A stretch of 64,000 bases of DNA from an uncultured Clostridia bacterium. Lineage in GTDB: Bacteria > Bacillota > Clostridia > Oscillospirales > Ruminococcaceae. Position numbers and translations under genes: made by a program. How positions within the stretch are numbered: the stretch's first letter is position 1; every line of letters starts with the position of its first letter. A model generated the notes under the pieces. The model was not told where the DNA came from. It ran no database searches and was given only the letters and a program-made list of their open reading frames with translations. Location: contig CANRLN010000004.1 of NCBI GenBank assembly GCA_947631445.1, positions 1 to 64,000 of the forward strand, in the 5' to 3' direction. Below, piece by piece: positions 43,584 through 52,747 of the stretch.

Positions 43584-43744
43584 TGCTGATTATAATTTTT
43601 TTGACAATTTGCTTGTTTATCTACATTTTGCACAAAACGAAAGCTTTTATATTGTGCAGTTTAAATTACTGTAAAACTTGTCATAATCTTTAGGACAGGT
43701 GCATATCTATATAACACAAATAAATTTTGAAAGCAGGAGATATT

Positions 43745-44314
43745 ATGGTAGTTAAGACTTTTAAAATCAAACGTCCGAAACTTTGTGCCTTTTTGATACT
43801 ATTAGTTTTGGTGGGAATGATTGCATTGGTTGTTTTTGCGGGGCAAAAGGTGGCTAAATCCTCCGAAACACAGGGGGTTTCCATTGAATTTACCCTTACT
43901 GATGAACCGTCAAGACAGGAGTTTATCTCAAAACTTGGTTGGCAGGTTGCTGAAAAATATAGTGATTACAAAAAAGTAACCATTCCAAAGCAGTTTAATG
44001 ATGTCTATAAAGAGTATAACCAGCTTATGAAAACTCAAGGTTTTGACCTTGAAAAATATTGCGGAAAGGAAGTTGAAGTGTATACATATGAGGTTAAAAA
44101 TTATCCTCAGCATGAGAAAAATATACAACTTAGCCTTATGATTTTTGACGGAAAACTTATCGGCGGTGATGTATGTTGCACCGAAATTGACGGCTTTATG
44201 CAGGGTCTTTTGTCCACCGAGACGAAAAACGAATCTAAAGCAGAATCCAAAGTTGAGTCCAATTCCGAATCTAAAACTGAAGATACAACAGAATCTGAAA
44301 CTGAATCTAAGTAA
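43745..44314 (+). CDS. DUF4830 membrane-anchored protein
   Basis: A 189-residue protein: one membrane segment near residues 13-33, a DUF4830 domain (LGWQVAEKYSDYKKVTIPKQFNDVYKEYN...LIGGDVCCTEIDGFMQG) and a Ser/Glu/Thr/Lys tail. The domain is common in Clostridia and has no known function. The ATG at 43745 follows CAGGAGA. A good terminator follows directly. Confidence 0.8.
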   Translation: MVVKTFKIKRPKLCAFLILLVLVGMIALVVFAGQKVAKSSETQGVSIEFTLTDEPSRQEFISKLGWQVAEKYSDYKKVTIPKQFNDVYKEYNQLMKTQGFDLEKYCGKEVEVYTYEVKNYPQHEKNIQLSLMIFDGKLIGGDVCCTEIDGFMQGLLSTETKNESKAESKVESNSESKTEDTTESETESK

Positions 44315-44320
44315 TATTAA

Positions 44321-44352
44321 CGGCTTTGCCTTGTGGCAGAGCCGTTTGTTAT
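44321..44352 (+). terminator. Terminator of the DUF4830 gene
   Basis: CGGCTTTGCC (44321-44330) pairs with GGCAGAGCCG (44335-44344), followed by TTTGTTATT. Confidence 0.87.
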
Positions 44353-44393
44353 TGCTTTAAATTTAAATATTGTGTGAACTTTTTTTTATTCGC

Positions 44394-44422
44394 TTGACAA
44401 ACAATTAGATTTATGATATAAT
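44394..44422 (+). promoter_or_regulatory. Consensus promoter of the tetR-CPBP operon
   Basis: TTGACA at 44394-44399 and TATAAT at 44417-44422, with a 17-bp spacer and TGA before the -10. Confidence 0.87.
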
Positions 44423-44430
44423 ATAACCAA

Positions 44431-44442
44431 TGTTATATAACA
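44431..44442 (+). promoter_or_regulatory. Palindromic operator candidate of the TetR gene
   Basis: A perfect 12-bp palindrome TGTTATATAACA sits at the expected transcript start, 30 bases before the TetR ATG, within AATGTTATATAACAATG. This fits self-repression by the regulator; no other site was seen. Confidence 0.6.
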
Positions 44443-44472
44443 ATGATTATACAAAGAATGAGGTGATTTTAA

Positions 44473-45045
44473 ATGCCTCCAAAGGCAAAAATTACAAAAG
44501 AGATGATTATAGACGCAGCATTTGACATTGCAAGAAACGAGGGTGCGGAGAATATTAACGCCCGTACCGTGGCTAAAAAACTTAAGTGTTCAACTCAGCC
44601 GGTTATGTATTATTTCAAAACTATTGAAGAAATCAAAAAAACTGTCTATGAAAAATCAGATAGATTTCATTCGGAATATCTTATGAATGTTGATTTTGAA
44701 AAAGAGGATATTATGCTTGGAATAGGACTTAATTATATTCGTTTTGCCATACAAGAACCTAATCTGTTTTGTTTTCTTTTTCAGTCGGGATATGCTAAGG
44801 AAAACAATCTGCTTGAAATGATAAATTCGGAGGAATTAAAACCTGTTGTTTCTGTAATGCAAAATTCAATGCAAATGAGTATGGAACAGACAAAAGAAGC
44901 GTTTTTGATTGTTGCTTTGTTTGTTCATGGATATGCAAGCATTATTGCCAACAACTCATTGGAATTTGATGAAAAACTTGTGTCTTTGCATCTGGAGCGT
45001 GCTTATAATGCGGCAGTATTGTCGGTAAAGGAGGATTTGAAGTGA
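44473..45045 (+). CDS. TetR/AcrR family regulator
   Basis: A 190-residue regulator. The N-terminal helix-turn-helix is ITKEMIIDAAFDIARNEGAENINARTVAKKLKCSTQPVMYYF (residues 5-46). The C-terminal half binds an unknown ligand. It overlaps the CPBP protease start by four bases (GTGA), so it probably controls that gene as well as itself. A palindrome lies at the transcript start. Confidence 0.92.
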   Translation: MPPKAKITKEMIIDAAFDIARNEGAENINARTVAKKLKCSTQPVMYYFKTIEEIKKTVYEKSDRFHSEYLMNVDFEKEDIMLGIGLNYIRFAIQEPNLFCFLFQSGYAKENNLLEMINSEELKPVVSVMQNSMQMSMEQTKEAFLIVALFVHGYASIIANNSLEFDEKLVSLHLERAYNAAVLSVKEDLK

Positions 45046-45758
45046 ATAAATTATATAAAAAGAACCAACTTTGGTTTGCTCTGCTTTGGATAATTTTATA
45101 TACTGCAGTGACCATTCCAATAAGGGGCGAACTTGGTGATGAGAGCGTAGTAATGCTTGTTGCACTTGCGTTGATTGCAGTTGGTATATTTGTTTTTGTA
45201 AAATATAATCATCTTGAAGAAAAATACGGTTTTGGAAAATGGAAAGGAAAAGCAAAGGATTACTGGTTTTTTATACCTTTATTTATCCTGACAACCGGAA
45301 ATTTATGGGGCGGATTTAAGATACACTACAATGGTATTTTGCAGGTTTTTGCGGTTGTTTCCATGTTGCTTATAGGTTTTGTTGAAGAAGTGATATTCCG
45401 TGGTTTTCTGTTTAGAGCTATTCTGAAAAGAAGGTCTGCACCTGTGGCAATTGGAATTTCGGCAGTAACCTTTGGTATAGGTCATATCTTTAATTTTTTC
45501 GCCGGTCAAACGAACATTGAAACGGTTATGCAGATATTTTTTGCTGTTGCAATGGGATTTATTTTTACATTTGTATTTTATAAATCCGGCTGTATCTGGA
45601 TATGTGTTGCAGTTCATGGCTTGATTGACGTTTTTTCAAAGTTTTCGGCTGAAAATCCTGCCGGTCAGTATACATACATAATAACAACAATTGTTTTTGC
45701 TATTGTATATTGCATTTATTTAAGCAAAAAGCCGAATGTTTTTGAAAACAAACAATAA
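45042..45758 (+). CDS. CPBP family intramembrane metalloprotease
   Basis: A 238-residue protein with about seven membrane segments. CPBP (Abi/CAAX protease-like) motifs are present: EEVIFRGFLFRAI, FGIGHIFNFF and VHGLIDVFSKF. Relatives cleave prenylated or bacteriocin-like substrates or give self-immunity. The GTG start overlaps the TetR stop. Confidence 0.9.
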   Translation: MNKLYKKNQLWFALLWIILYTAVTIPIRGELGDESVVMLVALALIAVGIFVFVKYNHLEEKYGFGKWKGKAKDYWFFIPLFILTTGNLWGGFKIHYNGILQVFAVVSMLLIGFVEEVIFRGFLFRAILKRRSAPVAIGISAVTFGIGHIFNFFAGQTNIETVMQIFFAVAMGFIFTFVFYKSGCIWICVAVHGLIDVFSKFSAENPAGQYTYIITTIVFAIVYCIYLSKKPNVFENKQ

Positions 45759-45767
45759 AAGATTATT

Positions 45768-45800
45768 TCCGCTTGCGTTATGCAGGCGGATTTTTTTATA
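45768..45800 (+). terminator. Terminator of the tetR-CPBP operon
   Basis: TCCGCTTGC (45768-45776) pairs with GCAGGCGGA (45782-45790), followed by a T7 run. Confidence 0.87.
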
Positions 45801-45848
45801 GAAATTAATTTCCCTAACCCTATTTTTGCGAAAATAACTAAAAAAATA

Positions 45849-45877
45849 TTGACAAGTATTAAAAAATATGCTATAAT
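45849..45877 (+). promoter_or_regulatory. Consensus promoter of tgt
   Basis: TTGACA at 45849-45854 and TATAAT at 45872-45877, with a 17-bp spacer and TGC before the -10. Confidence 0.86.
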
Positions 45878-45922
45878 TATTGTATACTTATAATTAAAAA
45901 TCTAAAAGAAATGAGTGGAAAT

Positions 45923-47062
45923 ATGTTTAAACTTTTAAAACAAGAAGGAAACGCAAGACGTGGTGAATTTCATACGGTTCATGGGGTAATTCAAACCCCT
46001 GTTTTTATGAACGTTGGAACGGCGGCGGCAATAAAAGGCGGTATTTCGTCAATCGACCTTGAAAAGGATTTAAAATGTCAGGTGGAACTTTGCAATACAT
46101 ATCACCTGCATTTAAGACCAACCGATGAGGTTATCTATAAATTGGGTGGACTTCACAAATTTATGAACTGGCACAAACCTATTCTTACCGACAGTGGCGG
46201 ATTTCAGGTGTTTTCGCTTTCGTCTTTAAGAAAGATTAAAGAGGAGGGTGTTTATTTTAATTCACATCTTGACGGACATAAAATTTTTATGGGGCCGGAA
46301 GAAAGTATGCAAATTCAATCCCACCTTGCGTCTACAATTGCAATGGCTTTTGATGAATGTGTTGAAAATCCGTCTACCTACGAATATTCTAAAAACAGTT
46401 GTGAGAGAACCACACGTTGGTTAAAAAGATGCAAGCAGGAAATGGCAAGACTTAACAGTTTACCCGAAACAATTAATAAAAACCAAATGCTTTTTGGGAT
46501 AAATCAAGGCTGTACTTTTAACGACCTTAGAATGGAACATATGAAACAGATTAGGGATTTGGATTGTGACGGATATGCTATTGGCGGTCTTGCTGTTGGT
46601 GAGCCTGCTGAGGTTATGTATGATGTTATTGAACATGTTGAACCGCTTATGCCAAAAGACAAACCACGATATCTTATGGGGGTTGGCACTCCACAAAACA
46701 TTCTTGAGGCGGTTTACCGTGGAATTGATTTCTTTGACTGCGTTATGCCGAGCAGAAACGCACGTCATGCAACCCTTTTCACATGGCATGGAATTATGCA
46801 CATGAAGAAAAAATGCTATGAACTGGACACAAGACCGATTGATGAAACCTGCGGTTGTCCTGCTTGTAAGAATTTTTCAAGAGCATATGTAAGGCACCTT
46901 TTTAAAGCAGATGAACAGCTTGCCGGTCGCCTTGCGGTTGCACACAATTTATATTTTTATAATACTCTTATGGAAAAAATAAGAGAGGCTCTGGACAAGG
47001 GCGAATTTGAACAATTTTATTATAAATGGAAAGATATTCTTGCAACCCATTCCACCGACTAA
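45923..47062 (+). CDS. tgt: Queuine tRNA-ribosyltransferase
   Basis: Tgt exchanges G34 for preQ1 or queuine in tRNAs with GUN anticodons. Motifs: TDSGGFQVFSL (nucleophile region), FDECVENPSTYEYS, LMGVGTPQN and the zinc site CGCPACKNFSRAYVRHLFKADE. The ATG at 45923 (MFKLLKQEGNARRGEF) follows GAGTGGA; an earlier ATG at 45911 adds four residues and is also possible. About 380 residues, normal for the family. It is followed by nnr. Confidence 0.95.
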   Translation: MFKLLKQEGNARRGEFHTVHGVIQTPVFMNVGTAAAIKGGISSIDLEKDLKCQVELCNTYHLHLRPTDEVIYKLGGLHKFMNWHKPILTDSGGFQVFSLSSLRKIKEEGVYFNSHLDGHKIFMGPEESMQIQSHLASTIAMAFDECVENPSTYEYSKNSCERTTRWLKRCKQEMARLNSLPETINKNQMLFGINQGCTFNDLRMEHMKQIRDLDCDGYAIGGLAVGEPAEVMYDVIEHVEPLMPKDKPRYLMGVGTPQNILEAVYRGIDFFDCVMPSRNARHATLFTWHGIMHMKKKCYELDTRPIDETCGCPACKNFSRAYVRHLFKADEQLAGRLAVAHNLYFYNTLMEKIREALDKGEFEQFYYKWKDILATHSTD

Positions 47063-47082
47063 AATATTTCAAAAAATCTTGT

Positions 47083-47111
47083 GTATTTCCCCGCTTGTGG
47101 TGGGGAAATAC
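47083..47111. repeat. Dispersed palindrome with conserved flank, copy B
   Basis: GTATTTCCCC and GGGGAAATAC arms (10 bp perfect) around GCTTGTGGT, preceded by AAAAAATCTTGT. It lies between tgt and nnr on the same strand. Confidence 0.85.
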
Positions 47112-47149
47112 TAAAAAAATTTAAAATAAAAAGAGGTGTGCAAAAAAAT

Positions 47150-48715
47150 ATGATTTATGACCGAGATAAATATTTGAAAAGTTTTCCGGAAAATGGCGAA
47201 AAGCCTAATATTATAAGTGTTGAATATATGCTTGAATGTGAAAGAAGGGCGGGTGACCTTGCTGTTCTTATGCAGACGGCAGGCACAAGGCTTGCGGAAT
47301 TTATAAACTATAAAACCAAACTAAAAAATATTCTTATACTTGTTGGCAAGGGAAACAACGGCGGGGACGGTATTGTTTGTGCAAACCTGCTTGTACAACA
47401 TGGTTTTGATGTTACAATGTTTTTTGTATATGGTATTCCTACCTCCTCTCTTGCCCTTGAGGTTTATAAAAAAATGGACGGCAGGGTGAAAAAATCATCG
47501 GTGCAGGAAAATATTGATTTTTTAAGATATGATACCATTGTTGACTGCGTTTTTGGCACGGGATTTCATGGAGAACTTGATGAAAAATGCCGTAATATTT
47601 TTAGGAGCATTAATGCCTTGCCAGATGTTTTAAAAATTGCTTGCGATATTCCATCGGGGGTTGATGCAAGAAGTGGAGCAGTTTCTGAAAATTCCTTTGC
47701 GGCGGATTTTACCCTTACATTCCATGCGGTAAAGCTGGGGTGTGTGTTAAAGCCTGCCTGCGAAAAATGTGGGGTTGTTTATACGGCGGATATTGGTATT
47801 CCCCAAAAGGACGACCATGATGAAATTATTGATGTTGTTGGTATGGATACGGTTGGGCTTGCTCCGCTTTCGGAAACTGTTCACAAAGGCAATCAAGGAA
47901 CGCTTGCTATTATAGCGGGGTGCAAGGATTATGTAGGTGCGGCTGCACTTTGCTGTACTTCGGCAATAAGAAGTGGAGCAGGAATTGTAAATCTTATATC
48001 TACTGACGAGGTTGTAAACGCTGTTTCCAGTAGTATTTATGAGGTGGTTTACACAAGGCTTAAAACCAACGAAAAAAGCGAGATAGAAAAAAGTGAATAT
48101 AATTTTAATACCCTTAAAAATCAGGTGGAAAAGGCAGACGCTGTTTTAATCGGCTGTGGAATAGGTCAGAGCAAGAACGTTTATCGCCAACTTAAGCAAA
48201 CCATTCTGTTTGCAGAAAAAAACCTTGTTATAGACGCTGACGGGCTTAATCTTTTAAGTAGGGATTTGGGTGTTTTGGATAGCGTTAGAACAAAAAATCT
48301 TATTCTTACCCCCCATTTGGGCGAACTGGCAAGACTTTGCCATGTGGATATAAAAGAGGTTAAAAATAATCCTTATATCTATGCTAAAAAGTTTGCAAAA
48401 GAACATGAATGTATTGTTGTTGCAAAGAGTGCTACAACAATAATCTGTTCCCCCGAAAGAACCGCCGTTTCCAATTTTGGCACACCCGCACTTGCTAAAG
48501 CAGGCAGTGGGGATATGCTGGCAGGGCTTATTGCATCTTTTGTTTGTCAGGGAATAAAGCCTTTTTGTAGCTGTGTGCTTGGTTGTGAGGTTTTGGGACT
48601 TAGTGCAGATATACTTTGCAGGAGCAGTTTTTCATCAAGGGGTATAATTGCAAGGGATATACTAAATCAAATTCCCAATACGCTTTTTGAAATTGAAAAC
48701 AGTTATGGAGTTTAA
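47150..48715 (+). CDS. nnr: Bifunctional NAD(P)H-hydrate epimerase/dehydratase
   Basis: This protein repairs hydrated NAD(P)H. The N-terminal half is the YjeF_N epimerase (LVGKGNNGGDGIVCANLL, VDCVFGTGFHG, CDIPSGVDARSGA). The C-terminal half is the YjeF_C ADP/ATP-dependent dehydratase (VIGCGIGQS, LTPHLGELARL, NFGTPALAKAGSGDMLAGLIASF). From the ATG at 47150 it has 521 residues, about the usual length. A longer reading includes palindrome sequence. An AGAGGTG lies eleven bases upstream. Confidence 0.95.
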   Translation: MIYDRDKYLKSFPENGEKPNIISVEYMLECERRAGDLAVLMQTAGTRLAEFINYKTKLKNILILVGKGNNGGDGIVCANLLVQHGFDVTMFFVYGIPTSSLALEVYKKMDGRVKKSSVQENIDFLRYDTIVDCVFGTGFHGELDEKCRNIFRSINALPDVLKIACDIPSGVDARSGAVSENSFAADFTLTFHAVKLGCVLKPACEKCGVVYTADIGIPQKDDHDEIIDVVGMDTVGLAPLSETVHKGNQGTLAIIAGCKDYVGAAALCCTSAIRSGAGIVNLISTDEVVNAVSSSIYEVVYTRLKTNEKSEIEKSEYNFNTLKNQVEKADAVLIGCGIGQSKNVYRQLKQTILFAEKNLVIDADGLNLLSRDLGVLDSVRTKNLILTPHLGELARLCHVDIKEVKNNPYIYAKKFAKEHECIVVAKSATTIICSPERTAVSNFGTPALAKAGSGDMLAGLIASFVCQGIKPFCSCVLGCEVLGLSADILCRSSFSSRGIIARDILNQIPNTLFEIENSYGV

Positions 48716-48741
48716 AAACTTTTGATTGTGATTTAAGTTAT

Positions 48742-48772
48742 AGTATTTCCCCGCCTATGTCGGGGAAATACT
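48742..48772. repeat. Dispersed palindrome after nnr
   Basis: AGTATTTCCCCG and CGGGGAAATACT arms (12 bp perfect) around CCTATGT. It lies after the nnr stop and before the type I toxin locus. Confidence 0.87.
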
Positions 48773-48818
48773 AAGTATAAAATAATATAAACAACATAAA
48801 AAAATTTGTCGAAGTATC

Positions 48819-48847
48819 TTGACAAATTTTATTTTTTGTGATATAAT
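48819..48847 (+). promoter_or_regulatory. Consensus promoter of the type I toxin
   Basis: TTGACA at 48819-48824 and TATAAT at 48842-48847, with a 17-bp spacer and TGTGA before the -10. The transcript would start near 48854, at the inverted repeat GAGCGTACTG. Confidence 0.87.
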
Positions 48848-48854
48848 AACATTT

Positions 48855-48885
48855 GAGCGTACTGTTAAAACGGTAAGGCGGTTTA
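48855..48885 (+). repeat. 5' arm of the toxin-locus inverted repeat
   Basis: GAGCGTACTG (48855-48864) and GCGGTTTA (48878-48885) are complementary to CAGTACGCTC (49096-49105) and TAAACCGC (49079-49086). The ends of the toxin mRNA can therefore pair, as in other type I toxin mRNAs where end-pairing blocks translation. Confidence 0.8.
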
Positions 48886-48891
48886 AATCTC

Positions 48892-48907
48892 CCTCCAGAA
48901 ATGGAGG
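48892..48907 (+). promoter_or_regulatory. Hairpin sequestering the toxin ribosome-binding site
   Basis: CCTCCA-GAAA-TGGAGG, a perfect 6-bp stem with a GNRA tetraloop. The 3' arm contains the GGAGG that serves the toxin ATG eight bases further on, so the folded RNA hides it. Confidence 0.82.
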
Positions 48908-48915
48908 TGGTTGTT

Positions 48916-49026
48916 ATGAGTACTTCAGAAATCCTGATGTTACTTACATTGATTGTCCACACGGGCAGTTTTGTGTTATCTGCTATTGCTATCGTAATTA
49001 GCATTTATAACAACAAAAAGAAATAG
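48916..49026 (+). CDS. Small hydrophobic type I toxin, Fst/TxpA/holin-like
   Basis: A 36-residue peptide: a short start MSTSEILMLL, one membrane-spanning segment and a basic tail YNNKKK. This resembles the holin-like type I toxins of Firmicutes, which insert into the cell membrane. Its ribosome-binding site is hidden in a hairpin, and its 3' UTR is overlapped by a divergent consensus promoter that could make an antisense RNA. The ORF stays in a very small class often missed by gene callers. Family membership is inference from architecture. Confidence 0.75.
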   Translation: MSTSEILMLLTLIVHTGSFVLSAIAIVISIYNNKKK

Positions 49027-49112
49027 CCGCCCCCTCTTCCTAAGGCGACTATTTTACAAAATAGCAAATCTTTGGAGGTAAACCGCTAAGTTTAGCAGTA
49101 CGCTCACTCTAT
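49015..49112 (-). ncRNA. Putative antisense antitoxin RNA of the type I toxin
   Basis: A consensus promoter on the minus strand would start an RNA near 49112. It would end at a terminator formed by GTCGCC and GGCGGC (49049-49026) followed by TATTTCTTTTT, giving about 97 bases. It would be complementary to the 3' UTR of the toxin mRNA and not to the coding part. The 5' end of this RNA also resembles the 5' end of the toxin mRNA. Existence is inferred from sequence. Confidence 0.68.
49079..49105 (+). repeat. 3' arm of the toxin-locus inverted repeat
   Basis: TAAACCGC (49079-49086) and CAGTACGCTC (49096-49105) pair with the 5' arm at 48855-48885. Confidence 0.8.
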
Positions 49113-49118
49113 ATTTAA

Positions 49119-49147
49119 ATTATAGCATATTTTATTTTAATTGTCAA
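49119..49147 (-). promoter_or_regulatory. Consensus promoter of the antisense RNA
   Basis: On the minus strand TTGACA is at 49147-49142 and TATAAT at 49124-49119, with a 17-bp spacer and TGC before the -10. No gene lies downstream on this strand, which is the reason to call an antisense RNA. Confidence 0.82.
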
Positions 49148-49266
49148 GTGTTTTTTTGAAGATTTTAAAATAATAAATATAAAATTATAATAATTATAAT
49201 TGTAATAATTTGTAGTGCTTGTTCATATAGTTTATTATAAAAAAAATTATAAACGGAGGAACAAGC

Positions 49267-49788
49267 ATGAAAGACAGGAAAAAAATTATAGTTGCTGGAT
49301 TGTGCGTTGCTATGGCGATAACCTCTTTTGCGGGTTGTGCAAAGGCAGACAAAAAGCCGCAGGCATTGCCTAAATCTTATAGCTTTAAGGCGGATATAAC
49401 CCACGGAGAATTGAAAATAAAAGCCGATTTAACCAGAAAAAATGACGGCAACTGGCAGGTTAATTTTACTGCTCCCGAAACGCTCGGCGATTTAAGCCTT
49501 AGCTGTGATGAAGATTTCTGCACCGCAGAGCTTGGGGAGATATCCCAAACTTTTGACCGAAAAAAACTTCCGCTCGGCGGTACAATAAACCTGCTTATGT
49601 CTATGATTGAACAGGCTGAAAATCCAAGCAACAGTTTTAATTATGACAAAAAAACCAAAATCATGCAGGAAAACTATAACTATGAGGGAGAAGATTTTAC
49701 AGTTAGTTTCTGTAAGGATAATTTATATATGGTACAGATGGAAAGCGAGGAATTCTCAGCGGTTATAACCGATTATAAGGCAAAATAA
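49267..49788 (+). CDS. Small lipoprotein of unknown function
   Basis: A 173-residue lipoprotein: signal peptide with lipobox SFAGC (Cys22 region) and a folded domain with two Cys (SCDEDFC) and several predicted beta strands. It is probably a membrane-anchored extracytoplasmic protein. I do not recognise the family. ACGGAGGAACAAGC precedes the ATG. Confidence 0.78.
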   Translation: MKDRKKIIVAGLCVAMAITSFAGCAKADKKPQALPKSYSFKADITHGELKIKADLTRKNDGNWQVNFTAPETLGDLSLSCDEDFCTAELGEISQTFDRKKLPLGGTINLLMSMIEQAENPSNSFNYDKKTKIMQENYNYEGEDFTVSFCKDNLYMVQMESEEFSAVITDYKAK

Positions 49789-49845
49789 CATATCCCACGC
49801 CTATACTTCGCATAGAAACAGGGAATATATAATAAAAAATATTAA

Positions 49846-49886
49846 AAACAGCCGTCCATATGCAAGTTTGGACGACTGTTTTTTTG
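49846..49886. terminator. Terminator between the lipoprotein gene and uvrA
   Basis: AACAGCCGTCCA (49848-49859) pairs with TGGACGACTGTT (49869-49880), followed by a T run on the plus strand and preceded by A-rich sequence, so it may work both ways for these convergent genes. Confidence 0.85.
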
Positions 49887-52724
49887 TTACTTTATTTTTA
49901 ATTTTGATTTGAGATACTGCCCTGTATAGGACTGTTTGCATTTACAAATTTGTTCGGGAGTTCCTGTGGTAACAATTTCTCCTCCGCCTGTTCCGCCCTC
50001 TCTGCCCAAATCAATTATATAATCGGCAACCTTTATCATATCAAGGTTATGTTCAATAACAAGCACTGTGTTTCCATCATCGCAAATTTTTTGCAAAACC
50101 TCAATAAGCTTGTGAACATCGGCGGTGTGGAGTCCCGTTGTCGGTTCGTCAAGAATATATATTGTTTTGCCTGTGGCTCTTTTGGAAAGTTCGGTCGCAA
50201 GTTTGACACGCTGTGCTTCGCCTCCGGATAGCGTTGTGGCAGGTTGACCAATTTTAATATATCCAAGACCCACATCATAAAGTGCCTGCAATTTTCTTGC
50301 AATTTTAGGAATATTTTCAAAGAAAGCTACGCCTTCCTCTACCGTCATTTCAAGAACCTCATGAATATTCTTGCCTTTATATTTAACCTCAAGTGTTTCA
50401 TGATTATATCGCTTGCCTTTGCAAACTTCACATGGAACATATATATCGGGGAGAAAGTGCATTTCTATTTTGAGTATACCGTCACCCTCGCAAGCCTCGC
50501 ATCTTCCGCCTTTGACATTGAAAGAAAATCTTCCCTGCGAATATCCTCGTATTTTTGCTTCGTTTGTAGATGCAAAAAGTTCTCTTATATCCGTGAAAAC
50601 TCCAGTATAGGTTGCAGGATTGGAGCGGGGGGTTCTGCCGATTGGGGATTGGTCGATTGCAATTACTTTATCAAGATTTTCCATTCCCTCAATGCTTTTA
50701 AATTTTCCCGAACGCAGTTTAGCACGATTTAGTTTGCTTGCAAGTTCTTTATAGATTATCTGGTTTACAAGGCTGGATTTTCCACTGCCCGAAACACCTG
50801 TAACACAAGTAAATGTTCCAAGCGGAATGGAAACGTCTATATTTTTTAAATTATTTTCGCTTGCTCCTCTAACCGTCAAAAACAAGCCGTTGCCCTTTCG
50901 TCTTTCGGCTGGCACGGGGATAAATTTTCTGCCACTTAAGTATGCCCCCGTTATGCTTCTTTCACACTGCATAATCTGTTGTGCCGTGCCAGTGGCGACA
51001 ATTTCACCGCCATGTATTCCTGCTCCAATGCCGACATCAACTATATAATCTGCATTAAACATGGTGTCCTCGTCATGTTCCACTACAATAAGAGTGTTTC
51101 CCAAATCACGCAGGCGTTTTAAAGTGGCGATTAATTTATCATTATCCCTTTGGTGTAGTCCGATTGAGGGTTCGTCAAGGATATAAAGCACACCACAAAG
51201 AGATGAACCGATTTGTGTAGCAAGGCGGATACGCTGACTTTCTCCGCCGGAGAGTGTTCCTGCACTTCTTGATAGTGTTAGATATTCAAGCCCGACATTT
51301 TTCAAAAATCCAAGACGCTCTTTTATTTCTTTTATAATACTTTCGGCTATCATAGCTTTTTGTCCGCTAAGCTTTAAATCTTCAAAGAAATCAAGTGCAT
51401 CTGTCACGGATAAATCACAAAGTTGTGCAATATTAAGTCCGCCAACTGTTACGGATAAAATTTCTTTTTTTAGCCTTTTGCCGTGACAATCGGGGCAGGG
51501 TTCTTCGGACATACAGCTTTCAATATCATTTTTGGAATAGTCGCTTGCCGATTCTTTATATCGTCTTTCAAGATTGGGAATAACCCCTTCAAAAGGTGCT
51601 TCAAAAATTCCCTTGTCGGCAAGATAATTATTTTTGGGGTTAAGTTTAAGATTTTCGCCGTTTGTGCCATAGAGAAAAATATCAAGTTTTTCTTTTTCAA
51701 GATTTTTAACGGGGGTATCCAAATCGACATTAAATTTTTTTGCAATTGCATTAAAATACATGGTTGCAATCGAGCTGTCATTAAGGGTGTTCCAACCACT
51801 TGCCTTTATTGCCCCTTGTTTTATAGACAATTCTGGGTTGGGGACAATAAGTTCTGGGTCGATTTTTTTAAACATTCCAAGACCTGTGCATTTTGGGCAA
51901 GCTCCATAGGGATTATTAAAAGAGAAAGCACGGGGGGTTATCTCCTCAATTTTTGTGTCATGTTCGGGGCAGGAATAGTTTTGCGAAAAACTTATAATTT
52001 TTTCGCCGTCCACGTCAACGTTTAGTATTCCGCCACTAAGTTTGGTGGCTGTTTCAATGCTGTCTGCAAGCCTTTGACCTATTCCCTCTTTTATTATAAT
52101 TCTGTCAACAACAACCTCTATGGTATGCTTTTTATTTTTTTCAAGTTTAATATCCTCGGATAAATCATATAGTATACCATCAATTCGCACTCTGGCATAT
52201 CCCGATTTTCTAAGTTTTTCAAGTTCTTTCTTATATTCGCCCTTTCTGCCCTTGACGATTGGTGCAAGCAGTTGAATTTTAGAACGCTCTGGAAGTGAGG
52301 AAATTTTTTCGACTATTTCATCAACCGTCTGACGGCTTATTTCCTTTCCGCAAACAGGGCAGTGAACCGTTCCAACCCTTGCATATAATAATCTTAAATA
52401 ATCATAAATTTCGGTTACAGTACCAACGGTAGAACGAGGGTTTTTGGAGGTTGTTTTTTGGTCAATAGATATTGCGGGGGAAAGACCCTCTATTGAATCG
52501 ACATCGGGTTTTTCCATCTGCCCCAAAAACATTCTTGCATAGGAAGAAAGAGATTCAACATATCTTCGCTGACCGTCCGCATAGATAGTGTCAAATGCAA
52601 GTGAGGATTTTCCCGACCCCGAAAGACCGGTCATAACCACAAGTTTATTTCTGGGAATGGTGACATCAACGTTTTTGAGGTTGTGTTCTCTTGCACCTTT
52701 GATTATAATTTCATTTTTTTCCAT
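49887..52724 (-). CDS. uvrA: Excinuclease ABC subunit A
   Basis: UvrA recognises DNA damage in nucleotide excision repair. The 945-residue protein has two ABC ATPase halves: Walker [10 protein letters not shown] and GVSGSGKSS, signatures [12 protein letters not shown] and [12 protein letters not shown], and zinc fingers CPVCGKEIS (with CPKCTGLG) and CEACEGDG...CEVCKGK. Length is normal. The upstream neighbour is NADAR, 24 bases away and probably in one transcript. uvrB and uvrC are not in the window. Confidence 0.97.
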   Translation of the reverse strand: MEKNEIIIKGAREHNLKNVDVTIPRNKLVVMTGLSGSGKSSLAFDTIYADGQRRYVESLSSYARMFLGQMEKPDVDSIEGLSPAISIDQKTTSKNPRSTVGTVTEIYDYLRLLYARVGTVHCPVCGKEISRQTVDEIVEKISSLPERSKIQLLAPIVKGRKGEYKKELEKLRKSGYARVRIDGILYDLSEDIKLEKNKKHTIEVVVDRIIIKEGIGQRLADSIETATKLSGGILNVDVDGEKIISFSQNYSCPEHDTKIEEITPRAFSFNNPYGACPKCTGLGMFKKIDPELIVPNPELSIKQGAIKASGWNTLNDSSIATMYFNAIAKKFNVDLDTPVKNLEKEKLDIFLYGTNGENLKLNPKNNYLADKGIFEAPFEGVIPNLERRYKESASDYSKNDIESCMSEEPCPDCHGKRLKKEILSVTVGGLNIAQLCDLSVTDALDFFEDLKLSGQKAMIAESIIKEIKERLGFLKNVGLEYLTLSRSAGTLSGGESQRIRLATQIGSSLCGVLYILDEPSIGLHQRDNDKLIATLKRLRDLGNTLIVVEHDEDTMFNADYIVDVGIGAGIHGGEIVATGTAQQIMQCERSITGAYLSGRKFIPVPAERRKGNGLFLTVRGASENNLKNIDVSIPLGTFTCVTGVSGSGKSSLVNQIIYKELASKLNRAKLRSGKFKSIEGMENLDKVIAIDQSPIGRTPRSNPATYTGVFTDIRELFASTNEAKIRGYSQGRFSFNVKGGRCEACEGDGILKIEMHFLPDIYVPCEVCKGKRYNHETLEVKYKGKNIHEVLEMTVEEGVAFFENIPKIARKLQALYDVGLGYIKIGQPATTLSGGEAQRVKLATELSKRATGKTIYILDEPTTGLHTADVHKLIEVLQKICDDGNTVLVIEHNLDMIKVADYIIDLGREGGTGGGEIVTTGTPEQICKCKQSYTGQYLKSKLKIK

Positions 52725-52747
52725 TTTATTACTCCTATTAGTTTTTT

